From Clostridia bacterium (GTDB lineage: Bacteria > Bacillota > Clostridia > Christensenellales > Borkfalkiaceae): a stretch of 11,352 nt of DNA. Under the pieces are notes generated by a model. It had not been told where the DNA came from and did no database searches. It saw nothing but the letters and a program-made list of their open reading frames with translations. The position numbers and the translations under genes are program-made. Within the stretch, counting starts at the first letter, position 1. Each line of letters starts with the position of its first letter. Below, in pieces: positions 1 to 7,749 of this stretch. The DNA lies in assembly GCA_029054485.1 (NCBI GenBank), contig JAIDFD010000099.1:1-11352 (forward strand), read 5' to 3'.

Positions 1-288
1 GTACCCGATATGAAAATTGTGTCAGAGAATATATTTGTTAAAAGCAAGGGCAACGCATTGACAAGTGAAGCATTTGCCGCTTTTATAAGTGATAACGGCA
101 TAAAAGAGTTTTATGTGGCAGGTGCGGACGCAGTTGCTTGCGTAAAATCAACTTGCTATAATATGGCTAAAAACGGCTTTACAGTCCACGTTCTATCAAA
201 CTGTATTACAAGTTATGACAAAAAGAAAATCCCCGAAATGTTTGACTACTATGAGCGAAACGGTTGTAGTATTGAAACTTTGGGTTAG
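1..288 (+). CDS. Isochorismatase-family cysteine hydrolase, C-terminal part (5' end outside window)
   Basis: The reading frame is open to the left edge (Val-Pro-Asp precede the first Met at base 10), so this is the last ~95 residues of a longer protein; members of this family are usually 170-220 residues. The visible part has the family's C-terminal landmarks: a lysine in a VKSKGNALTSEAF segment, then a beta strand EFYVAGADAVACVKSTC, whose first Cys (residue 44 counted from the Met at base 10) sits at the nucleophile position. A VHVLSNCITSYD strand and a final helix follow. Family members hydrolyse amide or vinyl-ether bonds (nicotinamidase, isochorismatase, carbamoylases); the substrate cannot be told from this fragment. 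It ends at TAG and converges on the minus-strand ATP-grasp gene, sharing its terminator. Family assignment is fairly sure; function is open. Confidence 0.8.
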   Translation, partial: VPDMKIVSENIFVKSKGNALTSEAFAAFISDNGIKEFYVAGADAVACVKSTCYNMAKNGFTVHVLSNCITSYDKKKIPEMFDYYERNGCSIETLG

Positions 289-317
289 TTAAACTTCAAT
301 TTATTGTACTGTACTTA

Positions 318-347
318 AAAAAGCCTCCGAATTTTCGGAGGCTTTTT
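318..347. terminator. Bidirectional rho-independent terminator between convergent genes
   Basis: A perfect 13-bp stem (318-330 with 335-347) encloses the loop ATTT. The arms read AAAAAGCCTCCGA and TCGGAGGCTTTTT, giving a U-run after the GC-rich core on both strands. It lies 30 bases after the stop of the plus-strand hydrolase and one base beyond the stop of the minus-strand ATP-grasp gene (349-351), so it probably serves both units. Confidence 0.93.
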
Positions 348-348
348 A

Positions 349-1536
349 TTAATGGGTTTTTAAAACTTCTTTGTAGAAGTTATCCATTTCAGACTTGGTT
401 TTGAATTTTGCAACAAACATAGTGTTTGCCATTGCTCCGCTTAAAACATCGGGTATTCTTTCTACCATCTTGATATTTTCGGAATAATTCGCTTTAACTT
501 CATCATCGGAAAGCACAAAGTTTTTACCGTCGCGCCTGCCCGCATACGCGCAATAGAACCTCTCGCCCGTCTGCCCTTCGCAGGTGCCGTTGGCAAACAC
601 GTCTGCCCAGATATTATAGACGTCCGTACTGCATGCAAAGTTCATCATATCGGGGGTAAAGCCGCCCGCAGGACGCATATTTACTTCCAAAGCAACGACC
701 TCGCCCTTTTTGCCTATGCGCTGGTCCTTTGTCAGACGGAAAAATTCAAAGTGAACAAACCTGTTTTTCACGCCGAACGCCTTTACGGTGCGCCTGCCAG
801 CATCGAGAATATCGGGCGCAAGAGAGTTGACTATGTAATAAACGCAGTTGCCGTTTTCGTTTACAATGTCCATAAGCGAATTAGGCGTTACGTTGCCCGT
901 TTCGAATACGGGGTTGCCCTTGCCGTCTACGATAGCGTCGTAAGAATTAACCTCCGCTTCGATATACTCTTCCATAATATAAGGAATTTCGGGCTTGGAT
1001 TCAAGGAAATCGATAAGCTCCTGCTCGTTATTGATTTTGTAAGTTGCGGTTGCGCCTATGCCGTTATCGGGCTTCACGATTACGGGATAGCCGACTTCGT
1101 CTATAAGCTTCTGGCAGTTTTTCAAAGTCTTTACTATGCAGAATTTAGCCGTCTTAATGCCCGCTTTCTGATAGTACTTCTTCATCTTAGACTTGTATCT
1201 GATTTTCTTTACGTCGCCGGTTTTAAAGCCCGTAGTAATGCCGAACGCCGTCCTCAAAGCCGCGTCGTGTTCGAGCCAGTACTCGTTGTTGCTTTCGAGG
1301 AAGTCGATTTTGCCGTACTTAAATACGAAGAAAGCAACCGCGCGGTAAACCTCATCGTAATTTTCAAGATTATGTACCCAGTAGTATTCATGCACGTTCT
1401 GTTTTACGTTTTCCGAGAGCGAATCCCAAGGGCAGTCGCCAATCGCCAAGACGTTAAAACCGTGATTTTTAAGCTCGCGGCAAAACTTCCAGTAGTTTGC
1501 CGGAAAGTCAGGTGAAATAAATATAAAATTTTTCAT
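349..1536 (-). CDS. ATP-grasp domain ligase, specificity unknown
   Basis: 395 residues. The N-terminal ~110 residues form a preATP-grasp Rossmann-like part (FIFISPDFPANYW start). A KSKMKKYYQKAGIKTAKF segment (~115-132) follows, typical of the lead-in to the ATP-grasp fold. The ATP-binding strand and loop are PVIVKPDNGIGAT (151-163), and IPYIMEEYIEAEV (184-196) is the second strand of the adenine pocket. The metal ligands are visible as HFEFF (Glu264) and ALEVNMRPAGG (Glu284, Asn286). Enzymes of this superfamily join a carboxylate, activated as acyl phosphate, to an amine, thiol or other nucleophile; the acceptor is not evident here. The ATG has a good ribosome binding site (AAGGGAGGA, 1542-1550). 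It is the last gene of the unit behind the two alpha/beta hydrolases. It is not purK, purD, carB or ddl by context or motifs. Confidence 0.85.
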   Translation of the reverse strand: MKNFIFISPDFPANYWKFCRELKNHGFNVLAIGDCPWDSLSENVKQNVHEYYWVHNLENYDEVYRAVAFFVFKYGKIDFLESNNEYWLEHDAALRTAFGITTGFKTGDVKKIRYKSKMKKYYQKAGIKTAKFCIVKTLKNCQKLIDEVGYPVIVKPDNGIGATATYKINNEQELIDFLESKPEIPYIMEEYIEAEVNSYDAIVDGKGNPVFETGNVTPNSLMDIVNENGNCVYYIVNSLAPDILDAGRRTVKAFGVKNRFVHFEFFRLTKDQRIGKKGEVVALEVNMRPAGGFTPDMMNFACSTDVYNIWADVFANGTCEGQTGERFYCAYAGRRDGKNFVLSDDEVKANYSENIKMVERIPDVLSGAMANTMFVAKFKTKSEMDNFYKEVLKTH

Positions 1537-1575
1537 AAAAAATCCTCCCTTTATGAAATATGATTAATTATAAAT

Positions 1576-2322
1576 TCAGTTGCCGAACAACACGTTTATA
1601 AAGTAAGGTATCTGCTTTCCCCAGCTTGCTTCCGAATGTATGCCGTCCGGTACTATGCGCGAGGTCACAAAAACCCCTTTTCGGATTAAAACCGAAGTTG
1701 TTTCCGCAAAATAATCCTTCCGGCTGTCGTGGTTTTTAAACTCACGGCTTCCATAATCTGTATAAAGCCGTGTGCCCGCCTTATATTTAGTATTATTAAT
1801 AAAGTCGGGAACGCCCTTATAAACCCATAAACTCGGTGAAAGCGCGGCACCGCGCGAAAAGTACTTTTTGTAAGCGGAAAGCGCGTAGAGGGTCATAAGT
1901 CCGCCCATAGAACTTCCGCCGATCGCGGTATTTTCCCAATCGGGCAAGGTCGGATAGTTTTCATCGATATACGGCTTGAAAGTTTTTACAAGCCAATCCA
2001 TATATTTTTTGCCCCTGCCCGCTATTTTTTGACCGCGCATATCAAAATCTATCGGGGAATACTCCGAAAGTCTTTCGTTCCCCTCGTGATTGCACTCAAC
2101 CGCCGCTATTATGAGCGGAATTTTATTTTCGTCCAGATAGTCCGAAAGTCCCCAACTCTTCCCGAAAGTCGCTTCCTTATCGGAAAAGAGGTTGTGACCG
2201 TCGAACATATACATAACGGGAAACTTTTCGCCGTTGCCGTAATTTTCGGGTAAATAGACGTAAGCTTTGCGCGTTTTTTCGCCTGTGAGCGCAGGAATTT
2301 TAATATCCCAACTTTCTATCAT
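1576..2322 (-). CDS. Esterase-D/enterochelin-esterase-like alpha/beta hydrolase
   Basis: About 248 residues. It shows the esterase-family layout: WDIKIPALTGEKTRKAYVYLP at the N-terminus, then YMFDGHNLF and AIGGSSMGG, whose second Ser (147 in the longer numbering) is the nucleophile of G-x-S-x-G. Late in the protein, GIHSEASW supplies the catalytic His (~238), with an acidic residue in LYTDYGSREF before it. There is no signal peptide, so it probably acts in the cytoplasm on an ester of a sugar, siderophore-like compound or formylglutathione-like thioester. I chose the ATG at 2322 because the protein then starts MIESWDIKIP, as in relatives. A TTG at 2349, overlapping the upstream stop codon as TTGA, would add nine residues and allow coupling. 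Neither start has a strong ribosome binding site. Confidence 0.82.
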   Translation of the reverse strand: MIESWDIKIPALTGEKTRKAYVYLPENYGNGEKFPVMYMFDGHNLFSDKEATFGKSWGLSDYLDENKIPLIIAAVECNHEGNERLSEYSPIDFDMRGQKIAGRGKKYMDWLVKTFKPYIDENYPTLPDWENTAIGGSSMGGLMTLYALSAYKKYFSRGAALSPSLWVYKGVPDFINNTKYKAGTRLYTDYGSREFKNHDSRKDYFAETTSVLIRKGVFVTSRIVPDGIHSEASWGKQIPYFINVLFGN

Positions 2323-2345
2323 ATGTTTTCCGTCTGAAATGCGTT

Positions 2346-3269
2346 TCAATTCATATGCGCCGTGATAAACGCAAGTATATCCTCTTTCACCTTTTCACTG
2401 CAAGTATCGTTTAAAATTTCGTGTCTGCCGTTTTCGTAGAGAGTAATATCCACTTCTTCTATGCCCGCTTTTTTAAACTTGTCGTAAGCCTTTTGCACGC
2501 CCTTGCCGTAGTCGCCCACGGGGTCGTTTGCGCCCGCCACGAAAAATACAGGCAGATTTTTGGGAACGGCGTTTATCGTTTCGCGCGAGCAAGCACTTTT
2601 AATTACGCGGAATAGCACGCTGTAACCGTTGTTCGTAAAGTCGAACCCGCAAAGCGCGTCCGCCTCGTACTTGTCCACGTTTTCACTGCTTTCCGAGAGC
2701 CAGTCGTTTTCGGTTCGCGCGGGTGAAAATCTTTTATTGTAGCTGCCGAAGGCAAGTTTTTTGATGAATTTACTTCTGTGCCGCCAACCGCAGAAAAGCG
2801 CGTCGAGCCCAACGAAAAACAGTGCCGCGTTTAAGGTTGCCATACTTTTAAAGCCGCTTCCCATAATCACCGCGCCGTTGAAATCGCCGCCGTACTGCGA
2901 TATATATTTACGGCAGAAAAACGAGCCCATACTGTGACCGAGAATAAAAGAGGGCACGTTTCCCACCTGTTTTTTCACCGCGAGCTGTAATGCGCGTATA
3001 TCCTGAATTATAATGTTAATATCGCGCCTTTTGTTAAAGTAACCCAAATCGTCCGCGCTTCTTACAGACTGACCGTGTCCCAAATGGTCGTCTGCGCAGA
3101 CGGCAAAACCGTTTTCAGTGAGATATTCCGCAAAGGGCGCGTATCTTTCCGCATACTCCGCCATTCCGTGGATTATCTGTACTACGCCCTTGATTTCGCC
3201 CTCGGGCAGCCATAAACAGGCGTGGATTGTCGTTACGCCGTCGTGTGACGGATAATAAATATTTTCCAT
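2346..3269 (-). CDS. Alpha/beta hydrolase, monoacylglycerol lipase/lysophospholipase type
   Basis: 307 residues of the 'Hydrolase_4' (serine aminopeptidase S33-like) group. Landmarks in order: oxyanion strand VVQIIHGMAEYAERY (29-43), DDHLGHGQS (60-68, a hallmark of monoacylglycerol lipase-like members), nucleophile elbow GHSMGS (Ser113), acid AGANDPVGD (Asp249) and NGRHEILND (His283). A longer insertion between the nucleophile and the acid (about 140-200) would form the lid or cap. No signal peptide. Likely substrates are mono-acyl lipids or other short esters. The ATG is preceded by AAGGAA and, at 3296-3324, by a consensus promoter, so this gene opens the unit that continues into the esterase and ATP-grasp genes. 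The family call is firm; the substrate is inferred. Confidence 0.88.
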   Translation of the reverse strand: MENIYYPSHDGVTTIHACLWLPEGEIKGVVQIIHGMAEYAERYAPFAEYLTENGFAVCADDHLGHGQSVRSADDLGYFNKRRDINIIIQDIRALQLAVKKQVGNVPSFILGHSMGSFFCRKYISQYGGDFNGAVIMGSGFKSMATLNAALFFVGLDALFCGWRHRSKFIKKLAFGSYNKRFSPARTENDWLSESSENVDKYEADALCGFDFTNNGYSVLFRVIKSACSRETINAVPKNLPVFFVAGANDPVGDYGKGVQKAYDKFKKAGIEEVDITLYENGRHEILNDTCSEKVKEDILAFITAHMN

Positions 3270-3295
3270 TTATATATTCCTTATATAACAAATTT

Positions 3296-3324
3296 ATTAT
3301 ATCATATAACGCAAACTTATGCAA
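3296..3324 (-). promoter_or_regulatory. Promoter of the lipase-esterase-ATP-grasp unit
   Basis: On the minus strand TTGCAT (3319-3324) and a perfect TATAAT (3296-3301) are separated by exactly 17 bases. Predicted transcription start is about 3289, giving a ~20-base leader that contains the AAGGAA ribosome binding site of the lipase gene. Confidence 0.8.
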
Positions 3325-3346
3325 GAAAAAAGCAACTTTTGACGTA

Positions 3347-4342
3347 TTAACGTAAACCGAATACGTTTTCAAAGCAAATTTTGCGCTTTCCCTGCTCTAT
3401 TTCGTGCGCTATTTTGCATAATTCAGCGTTTAACGGCGAGTGCGCGCCGACCTTTTCCGCCGCCGAGCAAACCGCACCGTTCATAAAATCGATTTCACAC
3501 GGTTTACCCGCTTTTAAATCGAAATACATTCCCGAAACGAGTTTTTTATGGCTGTGCATCGCCAAGGGCAGCAATACGAGCGCGACTCTTTTTTTAAAAG
3601 CGCTTTTGTATGAAAAGAGTTTGTCTATGCGGTGTCCCTGTATTTTTTCAAGCCTTACGCCCGATTTTTCTGCGACCGCAAAGACCTCGTTTAAAATTTC
3701 AAGCGCGACACGCCTCGTAATTTTATTTTTACCAACCTCGCCGAAAGTCATACCGCAAATTGCGGAAAGTGATGAAAAAGCGCAGTTTATCGCAAGCTTT
3801 GCCCACCGTGCGCCCTCTGAATTTTCGGTCACTGTAACTTTGCCCGCGCAGGAAAGGTATTCTTTTACCGCTTGGGTTTTGGCGGCGCCGCCTTTTATTG
3901 AGCCGAGCGCGAAAGTCATTTTATTTCTCTTGGAAGTAAGCTCGCACTTACCGCTCCCTGTAAACGTTGCGCCCCAGCTTACCGAACAGCCGAGGCACCT
4001 GTCCTCTCCGACCGCCTCAGCAACCGCCCTTTCAGGCAAGCCGTTTTGCAATGTGCAGACAACTCCCTCCTCTTCGAGAAAGTCGTTTAAAAAATCCAAG
4101 CTTTCGCCGCTCTGCTTGGTCATTAAAAAAATTACCGAATATCTTTCCGATACCTCTTCGGGCGTAAGCGCGTTCACCTTCACGCAAAAATTCACACCGC
4201 CCGAAATTTGCGCGCCCCGCTCTTTAAGCGATGAAATATGCGTGCGGTTGCGGCTGATTAAATCCACTTCCTTTCCCGCCGCGGTTATAAATGCGCCCAA
4301 AACGGTGCCCATTGCGCCCGCGCCGAAGATAGCGGCTTTCAC
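3347..4342 (-). CDS. Ketopantoate reductase (PanE/ApbA) family oxidoreductase
   Basis: 331 residues. An N-terminal Rossmann fold begins MKAAIFGAGAMGTVLG, followed by LMTKQ (73-77) and LQNG (Asn100). The helical C-terminal domain has WAKLAINCAFSSL (Lys182, Asn186) and GMYFDLKAGKPCEIDFMNG (Glu283). PanE enzymes reduce 2-dehydropantoate to pantoate with NADPH on the way to coenzyme A. Aligned by eye with E. coli PanE, the catalytic Lys and Glu are kept, but the second substrate Asn is Ser190 and the substrate Ser is Gly271. The true substrate may therefore be another 2-keto or beta-keto acid. The start is GTG, supported by GAGGAG eight bases upstream; it overlaps the SGNH stop as GTGA, implying translational coupling. 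No panB or panC is nearby. Confidence 0.85.
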   Translation of the reverse strand: MKAAIFGAGAMGTVLGAFITAAGKEVDLISRNRTHISSLKERGAQISGGVNFCVKVNALTPEEVSERYSVIFLMTKQSGESLDFLNDFLEEEGVVCTLQNGLPERAVAEAVGEDRCLGCSVSWGATFTGSGKCELTSKRNKMTFALGSIKGGAAKTQAVKEYLSCAGKVTVTENSEGARWAKLAINCAFSSLSAICGMTFGEVGKNKITRRVALEILNEVFAVAEKSGVRLEKIQGHRIDKLFSYKSAFKKRVALVLLPLAMHSHKKLVSGMYFDLKAGKPCEIDFMNGAVCSAAEKVGAHSPLNAELCKIAHEIEQGKRKICFENVFGLR

Positions 4343-5481
4343 TTGTTCAGCTCCTCAAATGCAAGGCGCGCCATATGCTTGTACGCCTCTTCCGAGGGGT
4401 GCAGATGGTCGCCGCTGTCGTACCCCTCTTTGAACGCCGCACCGTCCTTTTCCGAGCGAAGCGCGCTTTCAAAGTCGATACAGTCTTTGCCGCAGTTCTT
4501 AAGCCAGTCGTTTATTCCGTTTTTCAATTCTTCCCTGAAAGGCGCGTAAGTCCTCCACCCCTTTATCGGCAAAAGCGTTCCGCAAAAAACTTTCAGTCCG
4601 TGCTTTTCCGCGGTATCGAAATAGTATTTTAAGCCCCCTTCCAATTCTTCCAAAGTCGGCAAATCGGACATCGGTCTGAAAGGGTTTATTTCGGTGCCAA
4701 CGGGGTGGATAATATCGTTTATGCCCTGCTGGATTACAACGGTATCCGCGCCGCTGACCGAAGAAATTTCGCGCTCGAAGCGGTGTTTGCCGCTCAGTCC
4801 GTAGCTTTCGTATGTAATGCAGTCGTATTCACGCAAAACCCTTGTACCGCTTGCCGCGCGGCGCACGATTGCCGTTTTATTGTACGGGTCGTCCATGCAG
4901 AGCATGGAAAGATAGTCGGGCCAGCTCTGCGACGTTATCGAGTCTCCGTAGCAAATCACACAGCGGTTTTTGTCGTCCGTCAACAGGTCTACGCCCGTCA
5001 AAAAATAAAATACGTTCGTAGTCCGCGTTTTTTCGAGCGGAAGAACGGATTTCAACGCGCAGTTGCCAAGCGAATAAAAGCCGCTTGAAAGCGGTCCCGT
5101 AACAACCACGGAAGAGCGCATAAGTGTAAAATCTTTCAGATAAATACTGACGGAAACCTTGCCAAGAGGTTTTACGCGGAAATCTATTTCGTCCGAAAAA
5201 ATTTCCTGCCCCGCCTTAATCTTTACGCTTTCCTTACCCGAAAAGGTGACGAGCGCCGCGTCCTTTAAATTTATTTCCCTGTCGGAAACCGCAGGAGCGA
5301 TTGTAACCTGATTTAATGTAATATCTTCCGTTCCGCAGAAGTTGGAAAAGTGCAGTCTTATTTTATTGCCCGCAAAAGCGCACTTTACCGGATAGCGCAA
5401 AGTTATATCCTTTGCGTATGTTTCGGGGCGGTGTTCTGAAACCGAAGCCGCGTTACCCCAAACGGTCACCCATTTAGACAT
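4339..5481 (-). CDS. SGNH/GDSL hydrolase with beta-rich N-terminal domain (probable carbohydrate esterase)
   Basis: 380 residues. Residues ~1-150 contain many short beta-type segments and no catalytic motif, as in two-domain carbohydrate esterases. The SGNH domain starts at ~172: block I VICYGDSITSQ (Ser181), block II AASGTRV (Gly212), block III VVIQQGINDI (Asn255) and block V SGDHLHPS (Asp358, His361), so all four SGNH residues plus the Asp are present. There is no signal peptide. Such enzymes remove acetyl or other acyl groups from sugars. Placement one base after the GH3 stop and overlapping the ketoreductase start (GTGA) ties it to glycoside turnover. The ATG is preceded by AAGGA at good spacing. 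The fold is very likely; acetyl-xylan or other specificity is not shown. Confidence 0.87.
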   Translation of the reverse strand: MSKWVTVWGNAASVSEHRPETYAKDITLRYPVKCAFAGNKIRLHFSNFCGTEDITLNQVTIAPAVSDREINLKDAALVTFSGKESVKIKAGQEIFSDEIDFRVKPLGKVSVSIYLKDFTLMRSSVVVTGPLSSGFYSLGNCALKSVLPLEKTRTTNVFYFLTGVDLLTDDKNRCVICYGDSITSQSWPDYLSMLCMDDPYNKTAIVRRAASGTRVLREYDCITYESYGLSGKHRFEREISSVSGADTVVIQQGINDIIHPVGTEINPFRPMSDLPTLEELEGGLKYYFDTAEKHGLKVFCGTLLPIKGWRTYAPFREELKNGINDWLKNCGKDCIDFESALRSEKDGAAFKEGYDSGDHLHPSEEAYKHMARLAFEELNK

Positions 5482-5482
5482 A

Positions 5483-7666
5483 TTATTTATCCTTTTTGTT
5501 TTTTGAAATTATGGTCTTTAAGCCCCTGAAAAGCATGCCGTTGAAAATTTCGGTTATTCCTTTTAATATACTCGTATCAAACCCGCCGAACTGCGCGAGC
5601 GTGCGAAGCGGCAGGTATTCCATTGTGCCGTAAATCGTACGTTTTTTTCTTACCACGGCAAGGACGAGATATACGAAAATTCTGCCCCATATGCCCTTTG
5701 CGTTTTTAAGTTCGCAAAAAGGCGTTTCTGCCGTTGCGATTGTATTGCCCTTTGCGTCCTTTAAAATAGGGTACCTTTCAGGCATAAGACAGAGCGTGTC
5801 GGGCGCGGGAACGCAGTCGCAATCCCCCTTTCTTTCTATTTTGCCGCAAAGCCTTAAATCGGCTGAGGACGCGCCTATAAAAACTTCGTATCCGCCCGAA
5901 ACTTCAACCCACTTGTTACTCTTTGTATCGAAACTGCGGAATGAGTATTCATCAAACGGAATAAAAACCTTTTTGCTTTCGTCCGTGCTTAAAAACACCT
6001 TGTCAAAGCCTTTGAGCTGTAAAAAAGGAGCGTTGGCTTTTTCGGGATAACGGATATAAAGCTGCACCGCTTCACCGCCGAAAACTTCGCCCGTGTTTTT
6101 AATATCGAAGCTCGCGCCCTTTTCGTTCACCCTTAAATTGGAGTACTCAAACTTTGTATAAGAAAGCCCGAAGCCGAAGGGATATTTTATATTTTTGCCG
6201 CTGCGGTAACCCACATTTAAACCGTTGGCGTAAACCGATGAATAGGGGTCCTGCTTTTCATAAGCGTAAGATTTAAAAAAGGTTTCGGTGAGTTTGCCCG
6301 AGGGATTGACCTTTCCGAAAAGAATATCGGCAACTGCCGAACAGCTCGCCTGACCGCCCAGTCCCGCGTATAAAAGCGCGGGGATTTTTTCGTCCCAGCT
6401 CGTTTCCACGGCACAGCCGCAGAACAGCACTACTACTATATTTTCATTTGCCGCGCGCAGTTTTTCAAGAAGTTTAATCTGCTTTTCGGGCAGGGAATAA
6501 CTGTCTCTGTCCGCGCCCTCCGCGTCCTCTTCGCGGTAGCCCATACAGTAAATCACCGCGTCCGATTTTTTTGCAAGCCGGACGGCTTTCGCTCCGCCGT
6601 TTGCAAACTTTGCGCCCTTTAAACAGCTTTTAAGACTGACTGCGGCTTTGGGATTTACGCGCGAGGAACCGCCGCCCTGAATTACGGGTTTTTTCGCAAA
6701 ATCACCTACAAGCGCGATTTTCTTATCCTGCTTCAAAGGCAGTAAGCCCTCGTTTTTCAAAAGCACGGCGCACTCGTTTGCACATTGCCCGGCAAAATCT
6801 TTATGTCCCGAAATATCGGGGCGCGGCGGCTTTTCGCGGTGTGAAAGCTTCACTATACGCTCCGCGCATTTATCTACTTCCTCTTCCTTTAAGCGACCGC
6901 TTTTTACCGCGTCCAAAATTTCGTCCTTGGAAAAATAGCAACAGGGCATTTCGATATCGGCGCCCGCCTTGATTGAGGCAACCCTGTCGTGCGTGCCGCC
7001 CCAGTCGGAAACGACTATTCCGTCAAAGCCCCACTCACCGCGCAGAATATCGTATAAAAGCCAACCGTTTTCATTGCAGTAAACGCCGTTTAGCCTGTTG
7101 TAAGCAGTCATAACCGCCGCGGGCTTTGCCTCTTTGACCGCCATTTCAAATGCGGTTAAATATATTTCACGCAGCGTCCTTGCGTCCACAACCGAGTCGC
7201 AGACCATTCTTGCAAACTCGCGGTTGTTTGCGGCAAAATGCTTTACGCACCCGCCGACGCCCGCGGAATGTACGCCGCCAAGATACGCCGCGCCCAGTTT
7301 TCCGTTTAAATAGGGGTCCTCGGAAAAATACTCGAAATTTCTGCCGTTTAAGGGATAGCTTTTAATATTCAAATCGGGCGCGAGCAAAACGTCCACGCCG
7401 TAGTAAGCCGCCTCTTTTCCTATACTTTCGCCCACACTTTTCACAAGCTCTTTGTTCCAGCTTGCGGCAAGCGCGGAGTGCGCTGGAAAACAGGTTGCGG
7501 GCATAGAACCGTTTATTCCCAGATGGTCGCCCTTTTTGCCCTGTATTCTCAGCCCCGACGGACCGTCGGAAAAGCGTATTTTTTCCGCCCCACACTTTTT
7601 GGCGGTATTCCAGAAATCTCTACCGGATAATAGGCGGGCTTTTTCTTCAAGACTGTATTCTTTCAT
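5483..7666 (-). CDS. Glycoside hydrolase family 3 beta-glycosidase with C-terminal extension
   Basis: 727 residues from the ATG at 7666 (MKEYSLEEKARLLSG, the usual GH3 opening). Domains: (beta/alpha)8 barrel ~10-270 with VKHFAANN (substrate Lys142-His143) and IVVSDWGG (nucleophile Asp221); alpha/beta sandwich ~300-470 with DAEGADRDSYSLPEKQ (candidate acid/base Glu383); fibronectin-III-like domain ~510-605. About 115 further residues follow, including a hydrophobic patch IFVYLVLAVV (~663-672) and an MEYLPLRTLAQFGGFD segment. GH3 enzymes release terminal beta-linked sugars with retention. No signal peptide, so it likely acts on imported oligosaccharides or glycosides. It is first in the operon with the SGNH esterase and ketoreductase. 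A GTG at 7708 would add 14 residues but lies within the promoter. The exact sugar specificity cannot be read. Confidence 0.93.
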   Translation of the reverse strand: MKEYSLEEKARLLSGRDFWNTAKKCGAEKIRFSDGPSGLRIQGKKGDHLGINGSMPATCFPAHSALAASWNKELVKSVGESIGKEAAYYGVDVLLAPDLNIKSYPLNGRNFEYFSEDPYLNGKLGAAYLGGVHSAGVGGCVKHFAANNREFARMVCDSVVDARTLREIYLTAFEMAVKEAKPAAVMTAYNRLNGVYCNENGWLLYDILRGEWGFDGIVVSDWGGTHDRVASIKAGADIEMPCCYFSKDEILDAVKSGRLKEEEVDKCAERIVKLSHREKPPRPDISGHKDFAGQCANECAVLLKNEGLLPLKQDKKIALVGDFAKKPVIQGGGSSRVNPKAAVSLKSCLKGAKFANGGAKAVRLAKKSDAVIYCMGYREEDAEGADRDSYSLPEKQIKLLEKLRAANENIVVVLFCGCAVETSWDEKIPALLYAGLGGQASCSAVADILFGKVNPSGKLTETFFKSYAYEKQDPYSSVYANGLNVGYRSGKNIKYPFGFGLSYTKFEYSNLRVNEKGASFDIKNTGEVFGGEAVQLYIRYPEKANAPFLQLKGFDKVFLSTDESKKVFIPFDEYSFRSFDTKSNKWVEVSGGYEVFIGASSADLRLCGKIERKGDCDCVPAPDTLCLMPERYPILKDAKGNTIATAETPFCELKNAKGIWGRIFVYLVLAVVRKKRTIYGTMEYLPLRTLAQFGGFDTSILKGITEIFNGMLFRGLKTIISKNKKDK

Positions 7667-7676
7667 ATTCTCTTTT

Positions 7677-7705
7677 ATTTTAACACAAGTAAATTTATTT
7701 TGCAA
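7677..7705 (-). promoter_or_regulatory. Promoter of the GH3 operon, start site almost at the ATG
   Basis: On the minus strand TTGCAA (7700-7705) and TAAAAT (7677-7682) are 17 bases apart. Predicted transcription start is about 7670, four bases before the ATG at 7666, leaving no room for a ribosome binding site. It sits directly downstream of the DUF378 terminator. Confidence 0.68.
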
Positions 7706-7710
7706 CACGC

Positions 7711-7745
7711 AAAAAAAACGTTCCCGCTTAAATGGGGAACGCTTT
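7711..7745 (-). terminator. Rho-independent terminator of the DUF378 gene
   Basis: Minus-strand stem AAAGCGTTCCC (7735-7745) pairs with GGGAACGTTTT (7715-7725), 11 bp including one G-U, loop of nine bases, followed by a U-run (7711-7718). It starts five bases after the stop codon at 7750-7752 and insulates the GH3 operon. Confidence 0.9.
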
Positions 7746-7749
7746 AAAC

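Noticed and set aside
751..1515. 254-codon open frame on the plus strand
   Set aside because: Antisense to the ATP-grasp gene, with no recognisable motif or ribosome binding site.
3325..3347. Possible terminator after the ketoreductase gene
   Set aside because: Only a five-pair, mostly A-T hairpin (AAAAG-TTG-CTTTT) is present; too weak to call, so read-through into the lipase unit remains possible.
3381..4433. 350-codon open frame on the plus strand
   Set aside because: It lies fully antisense to the ketoreductase and SGNH genes, which have clear motifs and ribosome binding sites; its translation is low-complexity Ser/Pro-rich, as expected from a shadow frame.
7667..7708. GTG start adding 14 residues to the GH3 enzyme
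   Set aside because: The extra codons lie in the promoter and just after the upstream terminator; the family usually starts at the MKEYSLEEK segment.
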